Shown one piece after another: positions 9,106 through 18,464 of a stretch of 64,000 bases of DNA (positions within the stretch are counted from its first letter, which is position 1; each line of letters opens with the position of its first letter). The DNA comes from Luteimonas gilva (GTDB lineage Bacteria; Pseudomonadota; Gammaproteobacteria; Xanthomonadales; Xanthomonadaceae), in the NCBI RefSeq assembly GCF_005239095.1, contig NZ_SZUA01000002.1, positions 434,001 through 498,000 on the forward strand. Reading direction: 5' to 3'. The notes under the pieces were generated by a model. It searched no databases. It saw only the letters and a list, made by a program, of their open reading frames with translations, and was not told where the DNA came from. Position numbers and translations under genes: made by a program.

Positions 9106-10022
9106 CAATGCGTTTCCAGGTCGCGGTAGGGATTGTCTTCGCCGCTATCCGGCGGACGCAGGGTATAGCGCTTGTAAGTCCACTGGTACTGCGCCAGGTC
9201 GCGGCGCGCGATGTCCTCTACCGCCGCGTTCAGCGCGTACACGCCGGCGACCGGGTCCGGCGCGGCGATGCCCGGCGGCGCGGCTTCGATCCGCAACGCG
9301 AATTCCGGGCCTTCGCCGATGCGCTCGCAATAGGCGAACAGCACCGCCGCGCCGCTGCGCTCGGCCAAGCGGTTGAGCAGGGTCATGGTCAGCGCCTGCT
9401 TGCCGAAAAAGGGCGCGAATTCGCCGTCGCCGGCCTTAGGTTGCTGGTCGGGCAGGATGCCGGTGACGCCGCCTTGCTTCATCAGCTTCCACAGCTGGCG
9501 CACGGCCGGGCCTTCGGCGCGGATCTGGGTGACGCGATCGCCGGTATCGGCGCGCACCAGGCGCAGGAAGGCTTCGGCGACCGCGACTTTCGGCGGCCGG
9601 TACAGGATCGAAATCGGCGTCTTCGCGGCCAGCCATTGGTTGAGCAGTTCCCAATTGCCGTAGTGCGGCGCGGCGACGATCAGGCCTTTGCCCGCGGCGA
9701 CGGCGGCGTCGAACTGATCGACGCCGTGGCTTTCGCGGATCAGGGCCAGGTTGCGCGCATGCGGACGCGTCCAAAAACGCAGCGTCTCCAGCGCTTGGCG
9801 CGCGGTCGTGCGCAGGACCGCGCGGTGCAGGCGCTCGCGCTCGCCCGCAGGCAACTGCGGGAAAGCCAATTGCAGATTGCGCCGGCTGACGCGGCTTTCG
9901 CGCACGTCCAGCCGCAGCCAAACCCAGGCGATGGCGTCGCCGATCCGCAGCAGCCACGGCCAAGGCAGGCGCGCGACGCTGGCGGCGAAGACGTAGAGCA
10001 GGCGGGCCGCGAAGTCGATCAT
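9105..10022 (-). CDS. Lipid A-type (LpxL/HtrB family) acyltransferase
   Basis: The 305-residue product has one N-terminal hydrophobic segment and the acyltransferase signature HYGNWE near residue 122, the HX4(D/E) catalytic motif of the lysophospholipid/lauroyl acyltransferase family. These enzymes add secondary acyl chains to lipid A from acyl-ACP at the inner membrane. GILPDQQPK further on is also typical. It heads an operon with two PH-domain proteins and a WaaE-like glycosyltransferase, a plausible envelope or lipopolysaccharide group. The name LpxL is a family assignment; the chain transferred is not known. Confidence 0.88.
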   Translation of the reverse strand: MIDFAARLLYVFAASVARLPWPWLLRIGDAIAWVWLRLDVRESRVSRRNLQLAFPQLPAGERERLHRAVLRTTARQALETLRFWTRPHARNLALIRESHGVDQFDAAVAAGKGLIVAAPHYGNWELLNQWLAAKTPISILYRPPKVAVAEAFLRLVRADTGDRVTQIRAEGPAVRQLWKLMKQGGVTGILPDQQPKAGDGEFAPFFGKQALTMTLLNRLAERSGAAVLFAYCERIGEGPEFALRIEAAPPGIAAPDPVAGVYALNAAVEDIARRDLAQYQWTYKRYTLRPPDSGEDNPYRDLETH

Positions 10023-10045
10023 CGGGTCAGTCTAACGGGTGGTAG

Positions 10046-10148
10046 CTCGTCATCCCGGCGAAAGCCGGGATCCAGGAAGTCGCGGTGATGTCGAAACATG
10101 CGACCGTCCCGGCAAGTCCTGGATCCCGGCTTTCGCCGGGATGACGAG
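10046..10148. repeat. Palindromic repeat, family D
   Basis: Perfect 32-bp inverted arms (10046-10077 and 10117-10148); the left starts CTCGTCATCCCGGCGAAAGC. It lies between divergent genes. A related degenerate core with CATTCCCGCGAAGGCGGGAA occurs near 60891. Confidence 0.9.
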
Positions 10149-10189
10149 CATGAGAGTCTGTCGACGATTTTCGATTTCCGACTCCAACT

Positions 10190-10630
10190 ATGCTCGCCCT
10201 GATCCAACGTGTCGCCCAAGCCTCCGTCGTCGTCGACGGCGAAACCGTCGGCGCCATCGGCCCGGGCCTGTTGGCCCTGGTCGGCGTCGAACCCGGCGAC
10301 GGCGAGCCGCAGCTGGCGCGGATGGCCGAACGCCTGCTCGGCTACCGGGTTTTCGGCGACGAGGAGGGGCGCATGAACCGCTCCCTGGCCGACACCCAGG
10401 GCGGCCTGTTGCTGGTCAGCCAGTTCACCCTGGCCGCCGACACCCGCTCGGGCATGCGCCCGGGCTTCAGCACGGCCGCCGCCCCGGTCGAAGCTGAACG
10501 GATTTTCGGCCGATTGGTCGACATCTGCCGAGAAAAGCACGCCCCGGGGGTGGAAACCGGCCGGTTCGGTGCCCATATGGTGGTCAGCCTGGTCAACGAT
10601 GGCCCGGTGACCTTCCTGCTGAAGTCCTGA
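10190..10630 (+). CDS. dtd: D-aminoacyl-tRNA deacylase
   Basis: Dtd hydrolyses D-amino acids from mischarged tRNA. The 146-residue product has the normal family length, starts [17 protein letters not shown] and shows both signatures: [17 protein letters not shown] around residues 80-96 and the cross-subunit NDGPVTF near the C-terminus, whose GP supplies the chiral selector along with the paired residue from the partner subunit. It lies directly upstream of rpoD with about 50 nt between them. Confidence 0.97.
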   Translation: MLALIQRVAQASVVVDGETVGAIGPGLLALVGVEPGDGEPQLARMAERLLGYRVFGDEEGRMNRSLADTQGGLLLVSQFTLAADTRSGMRPGFSTAAAPVEAERIFGRLVDICREKHAPGVETGRFGAHMVVSLVNDGPVTFLLKS

Positions 10631-10646
10631 CCCGATCGCAGGCTGG

Positions 10647-10652
10647 TATAAT
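10647..10652 (+). promoter_or_regulatory. Probable -10 box upstream of rpoD
   Basis: A consensus TATAAT lies 35 nt before the rpoD start codon. No convincing -35 hexamer stands 16-18 bp upstream (TCCTGA is the nearest), so the promoter is supported by the -10 only. Confidence 0.5.
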
Positions 10653-10686
10653 TACGGGTTCACTTTCTCTCCCGGTGGCGCCCCAC

Positions 10687-12540
<1,854 letters not shown>

Positions 12541-12562
12541 GCCAAGCCCGCTAGCCCAAACG

Positions 12563-12595
12563 AAAGCCCCGCCTCGCGCGGGGCTTTTGCTTTCT
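12563..12595 (+). terminator. Rho-independent terminator of rpoD
   Basis: Perfect 10-bp stem AAAGCCCCGC / GCGGGGCTTT with a 5-nt loop, followed by TTTTGCTTTCT. It begins 23 nt after the rpoD stop. Confidence 0.9.
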
Positions 12596-12689
12596 CCCCC
12601 TTTGAAAAAGGGAGATACAGGGGGATTTGCTTTCGCCGCGATGCGTTGCCGCGTAAATCCCCCTCGATCCCCCTTTTTCAAAGGGGGAG
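12594..12689. repeat. Palindromic repeat, family C
   Basis: Long inverted repeat with outer arms CTCCCCCTTTGAAAAAGGG and its complement, and inner arms GGGGGATTT / AAATCCCCC. A second copy is at 48752-48849. It lies between convergent genes. Confidence 0.88.
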
Positions 12690-12702
12690 GAACAGCAGCG
12701 GC

Positions 12703-13074
12703 TCAGCCGACGTTGTAGAAAAATTGTTCGTGAGCGATTTTCCCATCCCGCACTTGGTACACGCAGATCTCCTTCATATCCATCCGGCCTATGCCCTTGT
12801 AGGTCGCGTCGATCCCCATCGCCACGCTGAACCAGTCGCCCGCGACGACCGGATCGCCGACGCTGCCGCCGTGGATGGTTTCGATGCTTTCCTGCCACTT
12901 GCGGCCTTTCTCGCGGATCGCGTCCAGGCCTTTGACATTGCCCGCTCCGCCGCCCGGCGAGCCCTCCATTTCGACGCTGACCGCGTCCTGCGCGTACAGC
13001 TCGTCTTGGGCTTGTTCGTACTTGCCTTCGCGGCACAACTCGACCAGGCGCTTGGCGATTTGTTCGGTGTTCAT
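12703..13074 (-). CDS. SnoaL-like / NTF2-fold protein
   Basis: A 123-residue single-domain protein with the cystatin-like NTF2 fold pattern: N-terminal helices (MNTEQIAKRLVELCREGKYEQ), GLDAIREKGRKW in the middle and the final strands MKEICVYQVRDGKIAHEQFF, which are characteristic of SnoaL-like polyketide cyclase/isomerase relatives. Most such stand-alone proteins have no known substrate. No signal peptide is present, so it is probably cytoplasmic. A separate monocistronic gene, transcribed towards rpoD. Confidence 0.8.
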   Translation of the reverse strand: MNTEQIAKRLVELCREGKYEQAQDELYAQDAVSVEMEGSPGGGAGNVKGLDAIREKGRKWQESIETIHGGSVGDPVVAGDWFSVAMGIDATYKGIGRMDMKEICVYQVRDGKIAHEQFFYNVG

Positions 13075-13144
13075 GGCCTATCTCCTTCGATGGGAAGCCC
13101 AGCCTACGCCCGCTTCCTGACAACGTATTGTCAGCAGGCCGGGG

Positions 13145-14023
13145 TCAGCGCCCGGCATTGGGCGCCGCTGCGGTCTCCGCTATGAACTTGCGGAAAATAT
13201 CGGCCGCGGGCGCGGCGTGAGTCTCCAGCAAGAAATGCCCGCCATCGAGGATGTGCGATTCCATCCTCGGCAGATCCTGCATCCACGACAGCGTTTCGTC
13301 GATGTCGAAGAAGGCATCGTGGCGCCCCCACACCATCACCGCCGGCGGCTGCCGATCGGCGAGGTATTTCGAGATTTCGTCGAACCGCGCGACGTACTTC
13401 GCATAGTCGGCGAGGAGCGCGCATTGGGTTTCCATGCGCCCCGGCAATTGCATCACCCGCCAATCCTCTTCCCACACCTGCGGCGATATGAGCGCGGCGA
13501 TGTCCGCGGGCACATCGGCCACGTACTGGGCGCGAATGCCCTCGCAATTGAGGAACGTCAGGGAAGCCGCTTGGTTCTTCCGGGTCGGGTTTTCCCAGTA
13601 GGCGAGCGTGGCGTCCCATTGCGGTCCGAAGCCGGAGCGGTGCGCGTTCGCGTTCTGCACGATCAGGCCCAGCACCGCGTCGGGCTCTTTCATGGCCACG
13701 TGCAGGCCGACCGGCGCGCCCCAATCGTGCAGGTAGACGTAACGCGGTCCCACCTTCAAATGCGCGAGCAGTTCGAAGATCGCTTCGCCGAAGGCTTCGA
13801 ACGAAGCTTGCGCCAACGGTTCGGACTCGCCGTAGCCGGGCAGGTCGGGAGCGATCACGTGGGAGATTTCCGCCAATCGGGGGATCACGTCCCGGAACGT
13901 ATTCGCCGAACTGGGAAATCCGTGCAACAGCAGCACGGCTGGAGCGGCGGGATCGCCGGCGGACACGAAGGCGAGCTTCGTGCCGCCGGTCAAGCGCAGA
14001 TGCTTGCGGGGCAGGGCATCCAT
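13145..14023 (-). CDS. Alpha/beta hydrolase, haloalkane-dehalogenase/epoxide-hydrolase type
   Basis: A 292-residue cytoplasmic hydrolase with HGFPSS (residues 34-39, oxyanion hole) and the nucleophile elbow HDWGAP, in which Asp100 replaces the usual serine; Asp nucleophiles mark dehalogenases and epoxide hydrolases. The catalytic His lies in DGGHFLLETH near residue 268. The closest relative in this window is the secreted hydrolase at 37361-38347, which has the same ordering and the same GHF.LETH ending. The substrate cannot be told from sequence. It is transcribed away from the tRNA locus. Confidence 0.88.
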   Translation of the reverse strand: MDALPRKHLRLTGGTKLAFVSAGDPAAPAVLLLHGFPSSANTFRDVIPRLAEISHVIAPDLPGYGESEPLAQASFEAFGEAIFELLAHLKVGPRYVYLHDWGAPVGLHVAMKEPDAVLGLIVQNANAHRSGFGPQWDATLAYWENPTRKNQAASLTFLNCEGIRAQYVADVPADIAALISPQVWEEDWRVMQLPGRMETQCALLADYAKYVARFDEISKYLADRQPPAVMVWGRHDAFFDIDETLSWMQDLPRMESHILDGGHFLLETHAAPAADIFRKFIAETAAAPNAGR

Positions 14024-14111
14024 CGGGCCTCCACGGCCGTATTCGCCGGAATGCTGGACCAGATGTAGCGCAGCGAGCGTCGCCGCTCCGTGATGCGCTT
14101 CGCCGGCAAAG

Positions 14112-14140
14112 CTGACGTCCGCCTGCGCTGGCCTTAAACT
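14112..14140 (+). promoter_or_regulatory. Probable tRNA promoter
   Basis: CTGACG (14112-14117) and TAAACT (14135-14140) are separated by 17 bp, and transcription would begin just ahead of the broken tRNA copy at 14149. It presumably also drives the intact tRNA at 14253 by read-through. Confidence 0.55.
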
Positions 14141-14148
14141 GCGCGCAC

Positions 14149-14196
14149 GGGCCTATAGCTCAATGGTTAGAGCAGAGGACTCATAATCCCTAGGTT
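14149..14196 (+). pseudogene. Broken tRNA-Ile2-like copy (5' part only)
   Basis: The first about 48 nt match the 5' acceptor strand, D arm and anticodon arm (CAT) of the intact tRNA just downstream, with one D-loop base missing and a mismatched anticodon stem. The T arm and the 3' acceptor strand are absent, replaced by unrelated sequence. It sits immediately behind the promoter, so it may be a relic of the original gene damaged by an earlier insertion or recombination. Confidence 0.75.
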
Positions 14197-14252
14197 GCGA
14201 GCCCTGAGCGCCAAGCCACAGGACCTTGTGGAACGGGGAAGGAAGACAAAAA

Positions 14253-14329
14253 GGGCCTATAGCTCAATTGGTTAGAGCAGTGGACTCATAATCCATTGGT
14301 TCCAGGTTCAAGTCCTGGTGGGCCCACCA
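14253..14329 (+). tRNA. tRNA-Ile2 (anticodon CAT)
   Basis: A complete 77-nt cloverleaf with CCA encoded: acceptor GGGCCTA/TGGGCCC, D arm GCTC/GAGC, anticodon loop CTCATAA at 14286-14292, T arm CCAGG/CCTGG. The sequence resembles the E. coli ileX type, whose CAT anticodon is converted to lysidine to read AUA, rather than initiator or elongator tRNA-Met; this choice is by similarity. Its 3' part is the attachment site of the mobile element that follows. Confidence 0.85.
14284..14329 (+). other. attL, left end of the integrated element
   Basis: The 46 bp from the anticodon loop to the CCA end are repeated at 29995-30040 with two mismatches. Integration into a tRNA 3' end that restores the tRNA is typical for tyrosine integrases, and the integrase gene starts 59 nt further in. 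Confidence 0.9.
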
Positions 14330-14387
14330 TTCGCGCCTGCGGTACAGTTTCGGTACAGTGCCCGTATCCGGGCAGTGCATGTACCCC

Positions 14388-15512
14388 ATGGCAACCATCG
14401 TCGAAACCAAGTCCAAGACTTGGAAGGCGGTCATCCGAAAACAAGGATGGCCAACCACGGTCAAGACCTTTCGCCTCAAGCGCGATGCCGTCGATTGGGC
14501 GCGACGCACCGAAGATGAAATGGTGCGCGGGGTGCACATCGAGCGGGCCACATCGGGCCGCCTCACGTTCGACAAGGCGCTGGATCGTTACCTGAGCGAG
14601 GTGACCCCGACCAAGCGGGCGACCACCCAGAGGGCGGAAAAGCTCAAGGCCGTGCCGGTGCGGAAGTTCTTCGGCGCGTACTCACTGGCCGCAATTAACG
14701 TTGACCTGGTAGCCCGTTACCGGGACGAACGCCTGGCGACCCTGAGTCAACGCAAATCCAAGAGCACTGGCAAGGCCGCGGCGTTGAGCCCAGCCACCGT
14801 TCGCCTGGAACTCGCGCTGTTGGGGCATGTCTTCACTACGGCAATCCGCGAGTGGCGGATCGGACTTGTGCAGAACCCCGTTGCAAACGTGCGTAAGCCA
14901 ACCACGGGCGAGGGGCGCAATCGGCGCTTGAATGCTGGCGAAGAAAAACGACTACGCGAGACGATCGAAGCCTATTCCAATCCGATGCTGGGCTGGATCT
15001 TCACCGTCGCACTCGAAACGGGGATGCGATCAAGCGAGATCACTGGCTTGAAGCTACGACAGGTCGATATTGCCCGGCGGATAGTGCGCTTGGATGTGAC
15101 CAAGAACGATAGCGCCCGTACTATTCCGCTGACCAAGCGCGCAGCAGAGACCTTTACGGCAGCATTGGCTAATCCAGTTCGGCCGAAGGATTGCGATTTG
15201 GTTTTCTTCGGTGAGCCTGGACGCGACGGCAAGCGTCGTCCCTACACCTTCTCCAAGGCTTGGAACGACATCAAGGAATCACTTGGCATGTCCGATCTGC
15301 GCTTCCACGATCTTCGGCACGAAGCTGTCAGCCGCTTGGTGGAAGCCGGGTTTAGCGATCAAGAGGTTTCGGCAATCAGCGGGCACAAGTCGATGCAGAT
15401 GTTGAAGCGGTACACGCACCTTCGCGCTGAAGACCTGGTTGATCGATTGGATGCGATTGGAAAGGCGAATAAAGCTGCCATTGCCAAGAAGAAGCGATCC
15501 GCCAAAAAGTGA
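14388..15512 (+). CDS. int: Tyrosine recombinase / phage-type integrase
   Basis: The 374-residue integrase has an N-terminal arm-binding region, a core-binding SAM-like domain (about residues 60-160) and a catalytic domain with the full tyrosine-recombinase set: TGMRSSE (R214), HDLRHEA (H307, R310), GHKSMQMLKRYTHL (H near 332, Y342). It lies just inside attL and is oriented inwards, the usual place for an integrase that recombines into a tRNA 3' end. In-frame starts also exist at 14358 (GTG) and 14379 (ATG); MATIVETKSKTW is the most family-like beginning. The Lys-rich tail is common. Confidence 0.95.
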   Translation: MATIVETKSKTWKAVIRKQGWPTTVKTFRLKRDAVDWARRTEDEMVRGVHIERATSGRLTFDKALDRYLSEVTPTKRATTQRAEKLKAVPVRKFFGAYSLAAINVDLVARYRDERLATLSQRKSKSTGKAAALSPATVRLELALLGHVFTTAIREWRIGLVQNPVANVRKPTTGEGRNRRLNAGEEKRLRETIEAYSNPMLGWIFTVALETGMRSSEITGLKLRQVDIARRIVRLDVTKNDSARTIPLTKRAAETFTAALANPVRPKDCDLVFFGEPGRDGKRRPYTFSKAWNDIKESLGMSDLRFHDLRHEAVSRLVEAGFSDQEVSAISGHKSMQMLKRYTHLRAEDLVDRLDAIGKANKAAIAKKKRSAKK

Positions 15513-15868
15513 GTTTTTGGCGGATCGAATCACATGTGTGTACATCACTTGATACGTTGCAGCATTTGTGTTTTTATCAGAACCCTGAAAGCAAATGGCT
15601 GGCCAGCTTGTTTATCGGCAGCAGCCTAGAAGGGCGAAGGTTCGCCTGATCCTGAACTCCGCGCCGCCACGCGAAGCTCAAAGGGTCAAGGCAAACGAAT
15701 CTAGCTCTGTCCGTTGGCGGACAACGGTCACCAGTAGGTGGCCCCTCTAGCGCGAGTTGTTGCTAAGGGCGGCGTTTTTCGCCGGTCGTTCGCTGCGTAG
15801 TTCCCTGCATGGGAAGCCCCTAAAGCGCAACTCGCTTAATGCACTTGGTTCGACCAAGTGCACCACGC
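15513..15868. other. Non-coding stretch with several dyads
   Basis: No convincing gene here. It holds an 8-bp inverted repeat (GCGAGTTG at 15752-15759 and CAACTCGC at 15828-15835), a small hairpin CGGCG-TTTTT-CGCCG, TTCCCTGCATGGGAA, and the perfect dyad at 15840-15862. Its place between the integrase and an excisionase-like gene suggests integrase arm sites, regulatory sites or a transfer origin, but which is not decidable by eye. Confidence 0.5.
15840..15862. promoter_or_regulatory. Perfect dyad upstream of AlpA-like gene
   Basis: 10-bp perfect arms TGCACTTGGT / ACCAAGTGCA with a 3-nt centre. It ends 6 nt before the ATG at 15869. It looks like an operator, or a hairpin masking the start region. 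Confidence 0.6.
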
Positions 15869-16183
15869 ATGGGGTGCGCCTTGAACTTCCCAATCGCAAG
15901 CTCGCTGGAATACCTAGCCTCACGGTACCCACCTTCGCTTAACGTCAAGCAGGTAGGGGAAATCACATCAGGCTCCGTTGATGCCATACGCAATGCCCTA
16001 AGTCGCGGGTGTTACCCCATTCCCTCATTCAAGATCGGCAGGAAACGGGTTTTCCGCCTGGTCGATGTTGCTGCATATCTCGACCAGCAATTTGCAGCAG
16101 CGAACAACTCAGCGATTGCTGATCGGCACGTTGGCACAACGGCACAGCAGCCCGCCCGCCGCAAGGCGCAGGGAGGCCGCTGA
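15869..16183 (+). CDS. Excisionase/AlpA-like DNA-binding protein
   Basis: About 105 residues. The middle reads LNVKQVGEITSGSVDAIRNALSRGCYP followed by FKIGRKRVFRLVDVAAYLD, the MerR-like winged-helix pattern of AlpA/excisionase proteins (helix-turn-helix then a basic wing that fits DNA and a closing helix). Such proteins often act as recombination directionality factors or as repressors near integrases. The start is uncertain: ATG at 15839 lies inside a perfect dyad, ATG at 15869 and TTG at 15881 are better placed. Probably transcribed together with the next small gene, whose ATG lies 1 nt after this stop. Confidence 0.65.
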   Translation: MGCALNFPIASSLEYLASRYPPSLNVKQVGEITSGSVDAIRNALSRGCYPIPSFKIGRKRVFRLVDVAAYLDQQFAAANNSAIADRHVGTTAQQPARRKAQGGR

Positions 16184-16184
16184 T

Positions 16185-16412
16185 ATGACGACGACCGTTG
16201 ACCTGTTGCTCAAGTTCACTGGTGGTTCGCCGCTGCTGTCCCAGACTCAACTAGCGGGCGTCCTCGATCGGAGTCCTGACGGTCTTCGGATGTCGCTGGC
16301 AGGCGACAACGACTTGGCCAGGCGGCTCAATCCGGCCAAGAGGAAGATCGGCAAGCGAGTGTATTTCGCCGTTCTCGACGTGGCCAAGGTCCTAGATGAG
16401 ACGGGCGTGTAG
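16185..16412 (+). CDS. Small DNA-binding-like protein
   Basis: A 75-residue protein starting MTTTVDLLLKFTGGS. LSQTQLAGVLDRSPDGLRMSL looks like a helix-turn-helix and FAVLDVAKVLDE like a closing helix, so it resembles a shortened excisionase-type or pyocin-activator-type binder, but I do not recognise a named family. It is packed between the AlpA-like gene and the replication-type gene, spaced by 1 and 4 nt. A role in controlling excision or replication is inferred from position only. Confidence 0.6.
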   Translation: MTTTVDLLLKFTGGSPLLSQTQLAGVLDRSPDGLRMSLAGDNDLARRLNPAKRKIGKRVYFAVLDVAKVLDETGV

Positions 16413-16416
16413 AGAC

Positions 16417-17256
16417 ATGCCCAATAGTCAGCCGCCACCAGATCGAATCGATGGCATTGAGCGTGCACCGCGTAGACGGCAGTACGAGAACATCCCTTTG
16501 CCCCTCATTCGTGATGCGCGGCTTTCATATCGGGCACTAGGCGTACTGACGCGGCTGCTGTCCAACGCCGATCGCTTCCGCATGAACTCAGCAGATCTGG
16601 CGCGGGAACGTAAAGAAGGCCGCGACGCCGTGCGGGCCGCGCTAAGCGAGCTTGAAGACGCTGGCTACATCGTTCGCGAGAGGCGTCAGAACACTCGCGG
16701 GCAATGGTCAACCGTAATGGTCGTGTCCGAGGAACCGGTCGGCCGGCAAGAGCCGCACTCTGCGGATTTCCAGGCGTCGGTTTTCCAGTCGTCGGTTATC
16801 CAGGCGTCGGAAAATCAGGCGCTAAAGAGCAGTAGTACCAATAAGCATTACCAAAAAGACACTACTACTACTCCGGCGAACCCACTTCTATGGGAATTCC
16901 TGCCGCAGCTGTCCCCTGAGCAGCAACTAGTAGTTGTTGAAAAGTTGAAGGGACTAGACCGCGCTCAGCACCAAGACGTGCTTGATGAACTGGCAGGTGC
17001 CGTTCGGACGAAGGCAATCAAGGGACCTTGGCCGCAGTGGTTGCATGGCGTCATCCAGAAGGCCGCTAAAGGCGAGTTCCAGCCAAGCCTTGCGCTGGAC
17101 ATTCAGCGCGATCGGAAGCAGCGCAATGAAGCTGAACAGACCGCAGCAAAGCGTCGCGCGGACGCTGCGGAACGCGCTGCCCGAAACGCAGACCCAGCAA
17201 CGACAGCTAGGAACAAGGAAAAACTGAAAGCCATCGGAGAAATGCTTCATTCGTAG
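16417..17256 (+). CDS. Winged-helix replication-initiation-type protein
   Basis: A 279-residue protein. Residues about 25-100 form a winged helix of the plasmid/phage replication-protein type: LSYRALGVLTRLLSN, then SADLARERKEGRDAVRAALSELEDAGYIVRER. The middle holds repeated variants of QASVFQSS / QASENQA and a low-complexity Thr/Ser stretch; the C-terminus is a Lys/Arg/Ala-rich helix suggestive of coiled coil. No primase or helicase motif is visible. It could initiate replication of the excised circle or act as a regulator; a second related winged-helix gene is at 24733. The start ATG at 16417 was chosen over 16396 because it follows the previous stop directly. Confidence 0.6.
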   Translation: MPNSQPPPDRIDGIERAPRRRQYENIPLPLIRDARLSYRALGVLTRLLSNADRFRMNSADLARERKEGRDAVRAALSELEDAGYIVRERRQNTRGQWSTVMVVSEEPVGRQEPHSADFQASVFQSSVIQASENQALKSSSTNKHYQKDTTTTPANPLLWEFLPQLSPEQQLVVVEKLKGLDRAQHQDVLDELAGAVRTKAIKGPWPQWLHGVIQKAAKGEFQPSLALDIQRDRKQRNEAEQTAAKRRADAAERAARNADPATTARNKEKLKAIGEMLHS

Positions 17257-17321
17257 CTGCTTTGGCCTACGAGCGATGTAGTGACCCTGCCAAAGAAAAC
17301 CTCATCAAAAGGAGCAACACC

Positions 17322-18065
17322 GTGAAAGTGAACTACCTCTCAGCAGCAATCGTGTCTGCCGTTCTCGCCGTCGCGGCGTTGGGCGTTTCCAGCCCTGCCA
17401 ACGCGACCGGCGTTCCCGTCGTCGATGCGCTGCTCAACACGCAGACGCAGGCAAACCAAGCGGCGAACATCGCCAAGTACATCGAGCAGATCGCGCAGTT
17501 GAAGTCGCAGCTCGATCAAATGAAGCAACAGTACGAATCTATCACCGGCACGCGCAACCTGGGCGAAATCCTCAACAACCCGGCATTCCAGAACTATTTG
17601 CCGCAGGAATGGCAGGACGTGTATTCCAAGGTGCAGAACGGCGGTTACAAGGGGCTGACGGGCTCGGCTGCGCTCATCCGTGACGGCAACCAGTTGTTCG
17701 ATATGTGCAAGTCAAAGACCGGCGCTGACAAAACGCTGTGCGAGCGTTCGGCGTCGAAGGCAGCGCAGGACAAGGCGTTTGCGGTCGAAGCCTTCGACAA
17801 GGCCAAGGATCGTTGGGATCAGATCGCCGGCCTCATGCGGCAGATCAATTCGACCACAGACCCGAAGGCGATTGCCGAGTTACAGGCACGCATCAACGCC
17901 GAAGGCGCGGCCATCCAGAACGAGCAGACCAAGATGCAACTGTTCGCCCTGGCGTCGCAGGCAGAAGACCGTCTCATCCAGCAGCAACGCCGTGAGGCTA
18001 ACGCGCGCACCTGGGGCGCCACGGGTGGCGGTGTCACTGCCGAACCGTTGACCTTTGGCCAATAA
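17322..18065 (+). CDS. virB5: VirB5/TrbJ-family type IV secretion protein
   Basis: A 247-residue secreted protein. The GTG at 17322 follows AAAAGGAG by 7 nt and gives a signal peptide ending SSPANA. The mature part is helical with QANQAANIAKYIEQIAQLKSQ and CKSKTGADKTLCERS (a likely disulfide pair), the pattern of VirB5/TrbJ minor pilus proteins that sit at the pilus tip and contact recipient cells. The C-terminus reads TWGATGGGVTAEPLTF and is almost repeated at the end of the lipoprotein encoded at 18461-18718. It heads a block with that lipoprotein and a VirB6-like gene. Confidence 0.82.
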   Translation: MKVNYLSAAIVSAVLAVAALGVSSPANATGVPVVDALLNTQTQANQAANIAKYIEQIAQLKSQLDQMKQQYESITGTRNLGEILNNPAFQNYLPQEWQDVYSKVQNGGYKGLTGSAALIRDGNQLFDMCKSKTGADKTLCERSASKAAQDKAFAVEAFDKAKDRWDQIAGLMRQINSTTDPKAIAELQARINAEGAAIQNEQTKMQLFALASQAEDRLIQQQRREANARTWGATGGGVTAEPLTFGQ

Positions 18066-18077
18066 AGGAGGCCCGCA

Positions 18078-18464
18078 ATGCCCACGGCATACATCCAACC
18101 CATGTTTCTGCTGATCGAACTGTTCGCCGTAATCCAGCTAGTACGGTTTTGGGCGGCAATCCAAAGCACGGGCTATTTCAGTCTGGTCATCAGCCGGTAC
18201 TACACAGCCTTCATGTCCGACTGCATGGCCGTGTTCCTGTTCTTGGTTCAAGTGGTCATTGCCCTACATGACTGGTTTGGCCTTCCGCTCGATGCTCTCG
18301 GCATTGCCAGCAAATCGACGGGCGTTGTCACCTGGCTTGTGTTCGGTTCGTTTTTGGCGCTGGTCTGGGTGAACTGCCGTGGGCGACTTGAACACGATAG
18401 CGCCACGCGAACGATTGTGGTGCTGAATGCTTTGAACGGCTCCGCATCGAGGATTCATTCGTGA
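18078..18464 (+). CDS. Small membrane protein of the transfer block
   Basis: A 128-residue protein with three or four hydrophobic helices: residues about 8-30, 45-65 and 83-100. A strong AAAGGAGG lies before the ATG. I recognise no family. It lies between the VirB5-like and the exclusion-type lipoprotein genes and overlaps the latter by 4 nt, so it is probably part of the same transfer module. Confidence 0.7.
   Translation: MPTAYIQPMFLLIELFAVIQLVRFWAAIQSTGYFSLVISRYYTAFMSDCMAVFLFLVQVVIALHDWFGLPLDALGIASKSTGVVTWLVFGSFLALVWVNCRGRLEHDSATRTIVVLNALNGSASRIHS

Noticed and set aside
14149-14196. A second functional tRNA
   Set aside because: The T arm and 3' acceptor strand are missing and the anticodon stem has a mismatch.
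14264-14575. Minus-strand frame ending GPPGLEPG over the tRNA
   Set aside because: This peptide is the antisense of tRNA sequence and overlaps the integrase; it is a common false gene.
15757-15942. 61-codon frame in the integrase-downstream region
   Set aside because: It crosses the dyads and overlaps the AlpA-like gene in another frame, with no ribosome-binding site.
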